From: Pseudomonas sp. PIC25
GTDB lineage: Bacteria > Pseudomonadota > Gammaproteobacteria > Pseudomonadales > Pseudomonadaceae
DNA: 64,000 nt
Assembly: GCF_002286785.1 (NCBI RefSeq)
Contig: NZ_MUJY01000154.1
Span: 62,001 to 126,000, forward strand
Direction: 5' to 3'
Shown one piece after another: positions 43,229 through 52,354 of this stretch (position 1 is the first letter of the stretch; every line of letters starts with the position of its first letter). The position numbers were made by a program, and so were the translations under genes. Under the pieces are notes generated by a model that saw nothing but the letters and a program-made list of their open reading frames with translations, searched no databases and had not been told where the DNA came from.

Positions 43229-44383
43229 TCACTGAGCGGCGCCGGTCTGGCTGTTCGGTTCGGCGGGGAGGGCCAGGCTGTCGACGATGGCCACATGGGC
43301 ACCGCTGTCCAGCTTCAACTGGCCGTCGGTGACGATGCGCTCGCCGGCCTGCAGGCCCTTGAGGATCACCACCCAGCCGTCGCGGCGTTGGCCGGTCTCG
43401 ACGAAGCGGCGCTCCACCACCAGGACGGGCTGGCCTTTCTCGTCTTTCTGCACGTTGCCCTGCTCGTCCTTCTTCTCGGCGATCACGTAGACCGAATTGC
43501 CGTAGAGGGTATAGGTGATCGCGGTTTCCGGGACGCGTACGCGCGAGGTTTCCTCGGGCAGCAGCACGTCGAGGTTGGCGAACATGCCCGGCAGCAGCTT
43601 CTCGTCCGGATTGCCGAGGGTGGCGCGCACCTGCAGGTTGCGAGTGGTGGTTTCCACCTTCGGGTTGATCGCACTGATCTGGCCTTCGAAGACTTCGCCC
43701 GGATACGCCGCGACGCTGACCCGGACGCGTTGGCCGATGGCCAGTTGCGGAGCGTTCTGTTCCGGCAGGAAGAAGTCCACGTAGAGCGTGCTGAGGTCCT
43801 GCAAGGTGGCGATGGTGGTGCCGGAGGCCAAATAGTCGCCGACATCCACCTGGCGGATACCGATGGTGCCGGCGAAGGGCGCAAGGATGCGCTTCTTGGC
43901 CAGGGTGGCCTTCAACTGGGCGACGCTGGCATTGGATTTCTCCAGCGTGGCGGCCAGGCGGTCGAATTCGCTCTTGGATATCGCCTGGCGGCCGACCAGA
44001 TTGCGGCCGCGTTCGAATTCAACGCGGGCCAGGCCCAGTTCGGCTTCGGCAGTGGCGAGGCTGGCCTTCTCCACGTCGCTGTCCATCTGGATCAGCGGTT
44101 GGTTCAGGCTGACCTTCTCGCCGGAGCGGAACAGCACGTCGCGGACGGTGCCGGCGACCTCGACGGTCAGGTCGATGCCCTGGTAGGCCTTCAGCGTACC
44201 GATGGCTGGCAGGCGGGTCTGCCAGGGGCCTTCCTCGGCGGTCACGGCACCGACGTTGATCGGCGGCTGCGGCGCGGAGAACTGCTGAATCTGCTGGAAG
44301 ATGGAGAAGCCTTTGTAGGCGGCGAGGGCGAGAATCACGAGAACGACGACGCCCAACATGATGAGCATGCGGCGGAGCAACAT
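43229..44383 (-). CDS. mexV: RND efflux membrane fusion protein, MexV-like
   Basis: The 384-residue periplasmic adaptor has an N-terminal membrane anchor (residues about 4-25), then barrel-sandwich/lipoyl halves (GIDLTVEVAGTVRDVLFRSGEKVSLNQPL), an alpha-helical hairpin with coiled-coil character (ATAEAELGLARVEFERGRNLVGRQAISK), and beta-barrel and membrane-proximal domains. It bridges the RND pump and the outer-membrane channel. ATG 44383 has AAGGAAACGGAAT before it. The RND gene follows 28 bases downstream, so they form an operon. The 216-base spacer before the chemoreceptor gene shows no obvious operator. Confidence 0.85.
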   Translation of the reverse strand: MLLRRMLIMLGVVVLVILALAAYKGFSIFQQIQQFSAPQPPINVGAVTAEEGPWQTRLPAIGTLKAYQGIDLTVEVAGTVRDVLFRSGEKVSLNQPLIQMDSDVEKASLATAEAELGLARVEFERGRNLVGRQAISKSEFDRLAATLEKSNASVAQLKATLAKKRILAPFAGTIGIRQVDVGDYLASGTTIATLQDLSTLYVDFFLPEQNAPQLAIGQRVRVSVAAYPGEVFEGQISAINPKVETTTRNLQVRATLGNPDEKLLPGMFANLDVLLPEETSRVRVPETAITYTLYGNSVYVIAEKKDEQGNVQKDEKGQPVLVVERRFVETGQRRDGWVVILKGLQAGERIVTDGQLKLDSGAHVAIVDSLALPAEPNSQTGAAQ

Positions 44384-44618
44384 ATTCCGTTTCCTTGGCA
44401 AAACAGGGGAGGCCTGGGAATAGGCGAGCTGAGCACCTTAGTACCAGTTGACGGGTTAGTCAAAAGCCAGCAATTGCAAAAGATTGCGGTTTTCCAGGCG
44501 GGGGCCGACTGTGCCACAGGGAAAGGAGCCGTACTGCCGCGTATTTCCCAGTTCGCGGAGATGCGTCAGGCAAGGTGAACGGCCCCGTCCGTGCAGGCAC
44601 GGGCGGGGCTGATAGCGA

Positions 44619-46244
44619 TCAGGCGCTGAGGCGGCGGGTCAGGTTGCTGAGCTCGCCGGAGAGACTGTGCAGGTCCTGGCTGGCGGCCTCGGTGCGCTGC
44701 ACGTTTTCCTGGTTGGTGGTGGCGATGGCGGTGATCTCGGTGAGGTTGCGCGAGATGTCTTCGGCCACCGAAGTCTGCTCTTCGGCGGCGGTTGCGATCT
44801 GCCGGTTCATGTCGCGGATCGCCTCCACCGCGCCGGTGATGCGTTGCAGCATGAGACCGGCCTCGGTGACCTGCTCGACACCGGCCTCGCTGCGGCTCTG
44901 GCCACTCTCGATGGCGCGTACGGCGTTCACCGCGCCGGTCTGTACAGTGTCGATGATCTGGTGGATTTCCGCCGTGGATTCGGCGGTGCGCTGGGCCAGG
45001 GTGCGCACCTCGTCGGCGACCACCGCAAAGCCGCGTCCGGCTTCTCCGGCGCGTGCCGCCTCGATGGCCGCGTTCAGCGCCAGCAGGTTGGTCTGGTCGG
45101 CGATGCCGCGAATCACCTCGAGCACCTTGCCGATCCGGCCGCTGTCGTTTTCCAGGCGGCGGATCACGTCGGCCGTGCTGGCGATTTCGCCACGGATGTC
45201 GGTGATGGTCTGGATGGTCGAGCGCATCACCGTCTCGCCCTGACGTGCCGAGTTGTCGGCGTCGTCCGCCGCGGCGGCGGCTTCGGCGGCGTGCCGCGCG
45301 ACCTCCTGGGCGGTGGCGGACATCTCATGCATCGCCGTGGCGACCTGATCGGTGCGCGAAAACTGCTCGCGGGTACCCTGGGCCATCAGCGTGGCGATGG
45401 CATTCAACTCGCCGCTGGCGTTGTCCAGGTCGGCGGTGCTGCGTTTGAGGCGGGTGAAGGTATCGGCGAGGAAGTCACGCAAGGTATTGGCGGCTGCGGC
45501 CAGCCGGCCCAGCTCGTCGCGGCGGTCGGTGGCGACACGCTCGCCGAAGTGGCCCTGGCTGAGCTGGGCGATGTGATCGATCAGCGAGCGGATCGGGTCG
45601 ATCAGGTTACGGTTGATCAGCCATAGGCTGAGCAGGCCGATCAGCAGGCTGGAGACCAGCATGACCACGGTGCCGAACAGGATGGTGCGGTCGGCGGAGG
45701 CGCTGATGTCGTCGGCGCTGCGGGTGGCGCGGGCGCGGAGTTCGTCCACGAGTGCGCTCATCTGTTCGCTGGCGGCGCGGTCGATGCCTTTCACCGCGGC
45801 GTCTCCGGCATGCGGATCGGCATCCGCGCCGACGAAGGCGTCACGACCCTTGCGGTAAGCCGCGCCCAGGGAACGGTGTTCCTCGCGCAGGCGCTCGATG
45901 CGATCCTTCAGGCTGGCGTCGAGGTCGGGCAGGTTGGCCAGATGGCCGAGCGTATCCTGGACCTTGCGCTCTTCGGCCTCGAACTGGCTCCAGTATTTAT
46001 CCAGGTCGGCTGGTTGCCGGCCGCGCAGCAGCACGTTCTTCCATTCTTGCACCTGTACCTTGAATTGCAGGTTGGCCTGGTCGACCAGGCGCGAGGCTTC
46101 CAGCGGGCCTTCCAGCAGACCGCGGTAGGTCTGGATGCCATTGGACAAGAAGCTGAAGCAGGCGAGAGCGATCAGCAGGATCAGCGCCAGGCTGCCGCCC
46201 AGCAAGGTGAGAATCTGTGCACGCAAGGAGCGTTGCAAGGACAT
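44619..46244 (-). CDS. Methyl-accepting chemotaxis protein
   Basis: The 541-residue receptor has a membrane segment (about residues 10-32), a ~150-residue helical periplasmic ligand domain (about 35-185), a second segment (about 186-208), HAMP (about 208-262) and a long cytoplasmic signalling domain whose tip contains [31 protein letters not shown]. It binds CheW and CheA and controls flagellar motors. No C-terminal CheR-docking pentapeptide is visible. Ligand unknown. It sits between the efflux pair and the iron-related cluster. ATG 46244 gives the family-type start; upstream residues do not. Confidence 0.92.
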   Translation of the reverse strand: MSLQRSLRAQILTLLGGSLALILLIALACFSFLSNGIQTYRGLLEGPLEASRLVDQANLQFKVQVQEWKNVLLRGRQPADLDKYWSQFEAEERKVQDTLGHLANLPDLDASLKDRIERLREEHRSLGAAYRKGRDAFVGADADPHAGDAAVKGIDRAASEQMSALVDELRARATRSADDISASADRTILFGTVVMLVSSLLIGLLSLWLINRNLIDPIRSLIDHIAQLSQGHFGERVATDRRDELGRLAAAANTLRDFLADTFTRLKRSTADLDNASGELNAIATLMAQGTREQFSRTDQVATAMHEMSATAQEVARHAAEAAAAADDADNSARQGETVMRSTIQTITDIRGEIASTADVIRRLENDSGRIGKVLEVIRGIADQTNLLALNAAIEAARAGEAGRGFAVVADEVRTLAQRTAESTAEIHQIIDTVQTGAVNAVRAIESGQSRSEAGVEQVTEAGLMLQRITGAVEAIRDMNRQIATAAEEQTSVAEDISRNLTEITAIATTNQENVQRTEAASQDLHSLSGELSNLTRRLSA

Positions 46245-46441
46245 GGTCGAGCCTCGTATAGCCAAAGGAAGGACTGACGCCTAAGGCGTAATCGGGAATG
46301 GCACATCCTTGTCGCGGGCGAGCGAGCCCCCGCACCGCCGCCGGGCAAGACCGGTGCGATGCTGAGTATAGGTCGGCGTTAGAAGTCGATTCTTGAGATG
46401 CGATTCACATTTTTTGCGTAGTGGATCGCTCTCGGCGGGGG

Positions 46442-47536
46442 TCAGGCAAGGCGCAGATGGTTGTCCCACAACCCGGCGGGCAGCTCCAGCGGGCGGCCGA
46501 CGATCTGCTCGCCGCGGCAATCGTAGAGTCGGCAGCGGCCCACGCCGGCGGTGACCACGAAACCATCGGCCACCGCGCCGACGCCAGCGCAGTCTGGCAG
46601 CGGCGCCTCCAGGCGCAGCTCGGCGCTGTCCAGGTCCCAGACGAAGAAGCGGTTGCCGCGTGGCGCGGTCAGCGCCAGCAGGCGCAGTTCATCGTGGATT
46701 GCCAGGCTGGCGGTGTACTGGTTCATGGTCAGGCGCTGCGCCTCGCCGACCGGGAACGGCTGGAACGGCTGGCCGGGGCGCTTGATCGCCAGCAGCGGCG
46801 CGCTGTCCATGGGGTCGCCTTCGTACTGCTGGCCGGAGACGATGGTACCGTCGGCAGCCACCGCCAGGTGACGCACGCTGTTCATCCGCTCGGGCAACTG
46901 CTCCTTGCTGATCAGGCTGCCGTCGCGGCGCATCAGCACCAGGCTCGGTTCCATGGCGTCGAGGTTCATCATTACCCGGCTGTCGGCCTCGGTGCGGATG
47001 CCGCCGTTGGCCACCACCAGGGTTTCGCCGTCGGGCATCCACAGCAGCTGATGCGGGCCTATGCCATGGGTGGAGTGTTCGGCGCTACGCACCAGGCGCT
47101 CGCCGTCCAGCCGATACACGCCGAGCACCCCACGGCCGGGATCGCGGGTGTCGTTCTCGGTGCTGTAGAACCACTCGCCATCCTTGTGGAACTGGCCATG
47201 GCCATAGAAGTGGCGGTCCTGGGGCGAGGCCAGCACTTGCAGCAGGCGACCGTCGCGGGTGTCGATCAGGTAACTTTCGCGGCTCGGCCGGCGACCGACG
47301 AACACCGCCAGCGGCAGGTGCGGATGCGGCACCACGTCATGGCAGCGTTCGGCGACCGGGGTGGCGAACGCCCGGCTGCCGTCCAGCCGATAGCCGACCG
47401 CGTAGTGCTTGCCGTCGCTGTCGTCGCGGGCGGACAGCAGCAGCGGCTGGTGCCCATGGCGGGCCAGGGTCCAGCCACCGAAGGCTGAGGCGGCGAGCAG
47501 CGCGCTACCCAGCCCGAGAAAGGCTCTGCGGCGCAT
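46442..47536 (-). CDS. DUF1513 Tat-type periplasmic protein
   Basis: The 364-residue protein begins MRRRAFLGLGSALLAA, a twin-arginine-type signal (RRRAFLG). The rest is a DUF1513 beta-propeller-like domain with repeating HP-LP and VYRLDGE/VWDLDSAE-type blades and no obvious catalytic site. DUF1513 genes accompany imelysin-family and dihaem oxidoreductase genes and are thought to take part in iron acquisition. It begins three bases after the imelysin gene stop. Confidence 0.82.
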   Translation of the reverse strand: MRRRAFLGLGSALLAASAFGGWTLARHGHQPLLLSARDDSDGKHYAVGYRLDGSRAFATPVAERCHDVVPHPHLPLAVFVGRRPSRESYLIDTRDGRLLQVLASPQDRHFYGHGQFHKDGEWFYSTENDTRDPGRGVLGVYRLDGERLVRSAEHSTHGIGPHQLLWMPDGETLVVANGGIRTEADSRVMMNLDAMEPSLVLMRRDGSLISKEQLPERMNSVRHLAVAADGTIVSGQQYEGDPMDSAPLLAIKRPGQPFQPFPVGEAQRLTMNQYTASLAIHDELRLLALTAPRGNRFFVWDLDSAELRLEAPLPDCAGVGAVADGFVVTAGVGRCRLYDCRGEQIVGRPLELPAGLWDNHLRLA

Positions 47537-47539
47537 GGC

Positions 47540-48613
47540 TCAGTCTCCGTCGTGGGCGTTGAACCCGAGCTGGATGCCCAGCGCCTTGGCCAGCTCGCCC
47601 TCGTGCAGGCGGTGCAGGGTGTTGAGGCTGTCGTAGACCTCGTTCAATGCCTGGCGGCCCTGCTCGTCGGTGATCAGCTCGGTCAGCGGGCGCTGCAGAT
47701 CGGCGATGCGCTGGCGGGTATCGGCGTAGGCGGCATCCAGGCGCTTCACCAGCTCGGCCTGATCGGCAGGAAGCAGGGCCTTTACGCCGTCATCGTTGGC
47801 ACCGCGCCAGAGACGCTCGGCGCTCGCCAGGCTGGCGGCGATGCTGGCCAGCGAAGCCTGGCTGCGCCACGCTTCGGCCTGGTACGGCTGCGGGACGCCC
47901 TTGCTCTGCCGGCCCAGCGGGGTGCCGAGCTTCTTCTTCAGCGCATCCAGGGCGGTCACCTGGGCGCGCAGCAGCTCGGCCATCGCTTCGCCGGAATCGG
48001 CATAGCGGTCGTTGGGGAATTTCTTCAATTGCACGGCCATGCCGGCATCGCCCTGCCACTGGGTGAGCGTCTGGTCGGCGAGGGCCTTCTGGTGTTGGCC
48101 GATGGCGACGATCAGCGGGCAGTAGCGGTTCTTCTGGGCGGCGTCGTTGAGGTCGATGGCGCTGTCGAACAGCACGTACTCGTAGGCGGTCAGCCCCTGG
48201 ACCACCACGCTGGCCTTGTCCAGGTCGGCGACGCCCAGTTCCGGTTTGCTCTTGATCAGTGCTTCCACCTGACGCGCCACCAGGTTCTTCTTGTCCGGCC
48301 AGAACTGCACCTGCCAGGTGCGGTTGCCTTCCGCCAGCGGCCCGACCAGCAGCGGCTGCAGGCCGGCCCAGGCGCTCTGCGCGGTGAGGAAGGCCTGGCG
48401 CGCGGCCGGCAGGTCCTGGCTGCCGTCGCAGAAGGCCTTGCCGCTGGCGGCGAGCTGATGGTCGGCTTCGGTCCAGGCGGCGTAGGCCGGTAGCAGCACG
48501 CTGTCGGCGAGTACGGCGCTGACGCTGCGCTGTTCGTCCTTCGGCGAGCAGGCGCTCAGCGCGAGACCGGTGAGGGTGGCGACGGCAACGCTGATCAGGC
48601 GAGGGCGGAACAT
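47540..48613 (-). CDS. Imelysin-family lipoprotein
   Basis: The 357-residue protein has a lipoprotein signal with a lipobox ending LSAC (residues 1-21; cysteine as the first mature residue), so it is probably anchored in the outer or inner membrane facing the periplasm. The remainder is a helical imelysin-like domain (GLTAYEYVLFD near the centre). The GxHxxE motif of active imelysins is GLTAYE here, so the conserved His is Thr. It belongs to the iron-linked imelysin group. It sits 11 bases after the dihaem oxidoreductase stop and just upstream of DUF1513. Confidence 0.83.
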   Translation of the reverse strand: MFRPRLISVAVATLTGLALSACSPKDEQRSVSAVLADSVLLPAYAAWTEADHQLAASGKAFCDGSQDLPAARQAFLTAQSAWAGLQPLLVGPLAEGNRTWQVQFWPDKKNLVARQVEALIKSKPELGVADLDKASVVVQGLTAYEYVLFDSAIDLNDAAQKNRYCPLIVAIGQHQKALADQTLTQWQGDAGMAVQLKKFPNDRYADSGEAMAELLRAQVTALDALKKKLGTPLGRQSKGVPQPYQAEAWRSQASLASIAASLASAERLWRGANDDGVKALLPADQAELVKRLDAAYADTRQRIADLQRPLTELITDEQGRQALNEVYDSLNTLHRLHEGELAKALGIQLGFNAHDGD

Positions 48614-48624
48614 GGTTCGGCTCC

Positions 48625-50040
48625 TTAGAGTGAATTCAGGAAGGCCAGCAGCGCGGCGCGCTGCTCGGCATCGAAGCGTAGGACATTCTGCTTGGCGGCC
48701 TCGGCTTCGCCGCCGTGCCAGAGGATCGCCTCCAGCAGGTTGCGGGCGCGGCCGTCGTGCAGGAACAGGGTATGGCCGTTGACCGTTTCCGTCAGACCGA
48801 TACCCCACAGCGGCGGCGTGCGCCATTCGCTGCCGCTGGCCTGGAACTCCGGGCGGCCGTCCGCCAGACCTTCGCCCATGTCGTGCAGCAGCAGGTCGGT
48901 ATACGGGCGGATGCTCTGGCTGGCCAGCTCCGGCTCGGCGGCGTCGACGGCCGTCTCGAAGCGCGGGGTGTGGCAGTTCTGGCAACCGGCCTGGTGGAAC
49001 AGCCCCTTGCCGGCCAGCACCTGCGGATCCTCGACCCGGCGGCGTGCCGGCACGCCGAGGTTGCGCGAGTAGAACAGCACGCTGGCGAGGATGTTGTCGC
49101 TGACCTCCGGCGAACCGCCGTTGGGTGCGGCGCGGCAGTCGGCCTGCGCCTCGGTGCAATCGTCGGCGGTGAGCAGCGCGGTGGTCAGGCCCATGTCGCC
49201 GGCGAAGGCGTGGGCGTTCTGCTGGTTCAGGCTGGGTTGTCCGGCCTTCCAGCCGAAGCGCCCGAGCACGGTGCGCTGCGCGACGTCGTCCCAGACCCGG
49301 TTGGGGCGCCCGGAGATGCCGTTGCCGTCGCTGTCGTCGGGATCGGCGTTGGCCAGGATCGCCGCCTCGGGAATGGCTTCCAGCAGGCCGAGGCCGATCA
49401 TCGGCGGGGCGACGCGGGCGGAGAACATCGTTTGCGGATGCATCGGCCCGTAGCCGAGCTGGCTGACCGCGAGGGTGGGCTTGCGCAGCTCGACTTCGCT
49501 GCCATCGGCGAAGCGCACGGTTTCGGTTTCATACTCGAAACGTACCTTGCCTTCCGGGGCGACGCCGGGGATGGCCATGTCCTGCAACTGGCCACCGTAG
49601 ACCGGCTCGGGCACCACACCCAGGCGCTCGATCAGGTGCGCCTGTTCCGCCGAGGCGGGAATCGACAGGCGTACCAGCATGGACACCGCCTGGATCGCAT
49701 CCGGCCCCGGTGGGTGGCCGCGGCCGTCCTTGATATGGCAGTTCTGGCAGGCATTGGTGTTGAACAGTGGTCCCAGCCCGTCGCGGGCCGTGGTGGTGGC
49801 CGGCGCCATCACCCAGGGATTGCGGAAGAAGCTGTTGCCGACGCTGAAATCCAATCGGCGCGACGGCGAGAGATTCGCCGAGGGCAGGGAAAAGGCATTG
49901 CCGTCCTGCTTGTGTACCGTGGCGCTGCCGGCGGAGAGGGCTTCGCCGGGTTCGGCCGCGTCGAAACGGGGCCGGTCTTCACAGGCGGCGAGGCTCAGGG
50001 CCAGCAGCAAGGGAGACACGCGAAGCAAGGCAGACATCAT
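48625..50040 (-). CDS. Dihaem c-type oxidoreductase lipoprotein (DHOR)
   Basis: The 471-residue protein starts MMSALLRVSPLLLALSLAACED, a lipoprotein signal ending LAAC. Two CxxCH haem sites are present: CQNCH at residues 98-102 and another CQNCH around residue 355. It resembles the thiol-oxidoreductase-like dihaem proteins that accompany imelysin and DUF1513 genes. A likely periplasmic or outer-membrane function is electron transfer in iron uptake or reduction; this is inference from context. ATG 50040 and 50037 are both possible starts. A Fur-like operator lies 55 bases upstream. Confidence 0.85.
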   Translation of the reverse strand: MMSALLRVSPLLLALSLAACEDRPRFDAAEPGEALSAGSATVHKQDGNAFSLPSANLSPSRRLDFSVGNSFFRNPWVMAPATTTARDGLGPLFNTNACQNCHIKDGRGHPPGPDAIQAVSMLVRLSIPASAEQAHLIERLGVVPEPVYGGQLQDMAIPGVAPEGKVRFEYETETVRFADGSEVELRKPTLAVSQLGYGPMHPQTMFSARVAPPMIGLGLLEAIPEAAILANADPDDSDGNGISGRPNRVWDDVAQRTVLGRFGWKAGQPSLNQQNAHAFAGDMGLTTALLTADDCTEAQADCRAAPNGGSPEVSDNILASVLFYSRNLGVPARRRVEDPQVLAGKGLFHQAGCQNCHTPRFETAVDAAEPELASQSIRPYTDLLLHDMGEGLADGRPEFQASGSEWRTPPLWGIGLTETVNGHTLFLHDGRARNLLEAILWHGGEAEAAKQNVLRFDAEQRAALLAFLNSL

Positions 50041-50094
50041 GACATCCAGGGGGCGTAAAGGCGGCGGGCAATCTTAGCAGGCCGGGCGGGCGGG

Positions 50095-50113
50095 AATAAG
50101 AGAGATTTGCGTT
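50095..50113 (-). promoter_or_regulatory. Fur-like operator upstream of the dihaem oxidoreductase operon
   Basis: Plus-strand text AATAAGAGAGATTTGCGTT is identical to the site upstream of icmP (51651-51669) at 15 of 19 positions. Its partly palindromic form resembles Pseudomonas Fur boxes of the AATGCGAATGATTCGCATT kind. It lies 55 bases before the oxidoreductase start, similar to the 61 bases for icmP. Confidence 0.45.
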
Positions 50114-50156
50114 CGTTACACTTCGTGGCGGCGCTCCGCAAGCGTCCGGTCTCCCG

Positions 50157-50191
50157 AAAAAAAGCGAGGCCCGGCGCTTTGGCCGGGCCTC
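50157..50191 (-). terminator. Minus-strand Rho-independent terminator after icmP
   Basis: A ten-base stem (GAGGCCCGGC / GCCGGGCCTC) is followed, reading the minus strand, by a run of seven T. It lies about 46 bases past the icmP stop and separates icmP from the dihaem operon. Confidence 0.88.
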
Positions 50192-50237
50192 GGGGTATTG
50201 CACATGCGGCGATGTGCCACATGCCGGGCGACGCGGA

Positions 50238-51590
50238 TCAGAATTCGTGATCGGCGTTGTCCGGGTTCAGGTCGCTGATGCCCAGCTTGGCCGCGGCCTG
50301 CTCGATGGCGCCGGTCTGCTTGACCAGGGCAGCGATGGCGTCGCGCACCAGCGTCTGGCCTTCGGTGTTATCGGCGGCGATCAACTGGTCGAAGTGCACG
50401 TTGTTCTTCTCGGCACTGTCCACCAGGGCCTGCAGCTTGGCTTCGGTGGCTTCCAGGTCGGCCTTCAGGGTGTTGTCGGCCTGGGCGTCGATCTTCGCCA
50501 CCAGTTCGGACAGGCTCGGGCCGGTCAGGGTGGTGCCGTCGACACGCTTGTACTCGCCCAGGTAGACGTTGCGGATGCCCTTGCCGTTGTAGAAATGCGA
50601 GTGGTGGGTGTTGTCGCTGAAGCAGTCGTGCTCGTCTTCGGTGGAGTTGGCTTCCAGGGCGACCTTCATGCGCTCGCCGGCCAGCTCGCCGAGAGACAGG
50701 CTGCCCATGCCGAACAGCATCTTGCGCAGGCCGTTCTCGGCGGCCTCGCCTTCCAGGGTGGCGCGGTAGTTGTCGGCCACGTTCGGCTGCCACTGGGCAA
50801 CCATGTCTTCCAGGTCTTTCACCAGCAGATCGGTAGCGGCCTTCAGGTAGGCGCGACGACGTTCGCAATGGCCGCCGGTGCAGCCTTCGCCGGTCACGTA
50901 GTCGGTAGCCGGGCGATTGCCGGCGCCGGGGTTGGTGCCGTTCAGGTCCTGGCCCCAGAGAAGGAATTCGATGGCGTGGTAGCCAGTGGCAACGTTGGCT
51001 TCGGAACCGCCCAGCTCGTTCAGGCTGGCCAGCTTCTCACCGGTGATCTCGGTGACGTCGATCTTGTCTTCGCCGACTTGGATCTCGGTGTTGGCGATGA
51101 TGTTGGCGGTGGCGCCGGGGTTGCCCAGGGCGTGCTGGTAGTCGCCGGCCACATAGTCGATCAGGCCTTCGTCCAGCGGCCAGGCGTTCAGTTGGCCTTC
51201 CCAGTCGTCCACCACCGGGTTGCCGAAGCGGAAGACTTCGCTCTGCATGTACGGTACGCGGGCAGCCAGCCAGGCCTCGCGGGCGGCCTTCAGGGTTTCG
51301 TCGCTGGGGTTGGCCAGCAGGGCATCGACCGCCTGCTGCAGCGCCTTGCCGGTGGAGAGGGCATCGCTGAACACGGCCAGGGCGATGTCGGCGTAGTGCT
51401 TCACCACGGCCTTGGCGGCGGCTTCGTCGACCTTGCCGGCTGCGGGGGCCGGGGCTGCGCTGCTCTGGCTGGCGGCAGGCGCCGGGGCGGAGGCTTGCGG
51501 CGCGGCGGCTTTTTCCTTGTCGTCACCGCAACCGGCGAGGGAAATGGCGATAGCCAACAGACTGGCGGTGGCCAGGGGCATACGAATCAT
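50238..51590 (-). CDS. icmP: IcmP-like imelysin lipoprotein
   Basis: The 450-residue protein starts at ATG 51590 with an AAGGA site. Its lipoprotein signal ends ISLAGC (Cys 21), and an Ala/Pro/Ser-rich spacer (about 25-53) leads to an imelysin domain. The GxHxxE motif is intact (GYHAIE, residues 203-208, H205 and E208). Many conserved segments (YVAGDYQHALGNPGATANIIANTEI; YNGKGIRNVYLGEY) match the insulin-cleaving metalloproteinase IcmP of P. aeruginosa, an iron-regulated imelysin. Despite the name, imelysins more likely act in iron uptake. It is in the same position as in PAO1, before the dihaem oxidoreductase, imelysin and DUF1513 genes. Confidence 0.87.
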   Translation of the reverse strand: MIRMPLATASLLAIAISLAGCGDDKEKAAAPQASAPAPAASQSSAAPAPAAGKVDEAAAKAVVKHYADIALAVFSDALSTGKALQQAVDALLANPSDETLKAAREAWLAARVPYMQSEVFRFGNPVVDDWEGQLNAWPLDEGLIDYVAGDYQHALGNPGATANIIANTEIQVGEDKIDVTEITGEKLASLNELGGSEANVATGYHAIEFLLWGQDLNGTNPGAGNRPATDYVTGEGCTGGHCERRRAYLKAATDLLVKDLEDMVAQWQPNVADNYRATLEGEAAENGLRKMLFGMGSLSLGELAGERMKVALEANSTEDEHDCFSDNTHHSHFYNGKGIRNVYLGEYKRVDGTTLTGPSLSELVAKIDAQADNTLKADLEATEAKLQALVDSAEKNNVHFDQLIAADNTEGQTLVRDAIAALVKQTGAIEQAAAKLGISDLNPDNADHEF

Positions 51591-51650
51591 GGGCGAAGTC
51601 CTTGCGTCTGAGAGTGGCAATGCGCAGGTGCGCGCGTAAAACCGTAACAT

Positions 51651-51669
51651 AATGCGAAAGATTTGCATT
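51651..51669 (-). promoter_or_regulatory. Fur-like operator upstream of icmP
   Basis: AATGCGAAAGATTTGCATT is a near-palindrome (seven of nine positions pair around the centre) and differs by two bases from a common Pseudomonas-type Fur box, AATGCGAATGATTCGCATT. It lies 61 bases before the icmP start. Iron control of IcmP-type genes is known, which supports the call. Confidence 0.5.
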
Positions 51670-51777
51670 TTTGGAAAGGCCATGCAAAGCGGCAAAGCCA
51701 GGCAGGACGTGCGAAAGGTCTCCATTTGCCTCCTCCGGTGCCGTTAGAATGCCATCGTCCAAACAGGGAGAGTCCCC

Positions 51778-52350
51778 ATGAGCCTCGTCAGCGTCGCCAT
51801 CCTCGTCGTGCTGTTCCTCGCCGCCGCCTATGCGGTCATCCTCTATAACGCGCTGGTACGGCTGAAGCACGGCGTGAGCAAGGCCTGGGCGAACATCGAC
51901 GTGCTGCTCAAGCAGCGCCACGAAGAATTGCCCAAGCTGGTGGAAACCTGCAAGCAATACATGCAGTACGAACAGACCACCTTGGAAAAGGTCATTTCCG
52001 CCCGCAACGCCGTGGCCAGCGCCCGCGAGAAGGGCGACGTCGGTGCCCTGGGCAAGGCCGAAACCGGTCTGCGCGCCGGCCTCGGCCAGCTCTTCGCCCT
52101 GGCCGAGAACTACCCGCAACTGAAGGCTAACGACAGCTTCCAGCATCTGCAGCAGCGCATCACCGGGCTGGAGAACGGCATCGCCGACCGCCGCGAGCTG
52201 TACAACGAGGCGGTCAACCTGAATAACGTGCGCATCGAGCAGTTCCCCGACGTGATCATCGCCAACCTGTTTGGTTTCAAGGCGGCGGAATTGCTCCAGT
52301 TCAGCGAGGCCGAAAAGGCCGACGTGAACATCAAAGCCCTGTTCGGCTGA
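51778..52350 (+). CDS. lemA: LemA family protein
   Basis: The 190-residue protein has an N-terminal membrane helix (MSLVSVAILVVLFLAAAYAVILYNALVRLKH, about 3-25) and then the helical LemA domain with AWANIDVLLKQRHEELPKLVETCKQYMQYEQTTLEKVISARNAV. The function is not settled; LemA proteins accompany membrane-quality or envelope genes. ATG 51778 follows GGGAGAGTCCCC. The next gene starts 4 bases after its stop, so they form an operon. Confidence 0.93.
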   Translation: MSLVSVAILVVLFLAAAYAVILYNALVRLKHGVSKAWANIDVLLKQRHEELPKLVETCKQYMQYEQTTLEKVISARNAVASAREKGDVGALGKAETGLRAGLGQLFALAENYPQLKANDSFQHLQQRITGLENGIADRRELYNEAVNLNNVRIEQFPDVIIANLFGFKAAELLQFSEAEKADVNIKALFG

Positions 52351-52354
52351 GCCC

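Noticed and set aside
49979-50222. Short minus-strand ORFs between the dihaem oxidoreductase and icmP genes.
   Set aside because: They overlap the lipoprotein start and a terminator, have no ribosome-binding site and show no family pattern.
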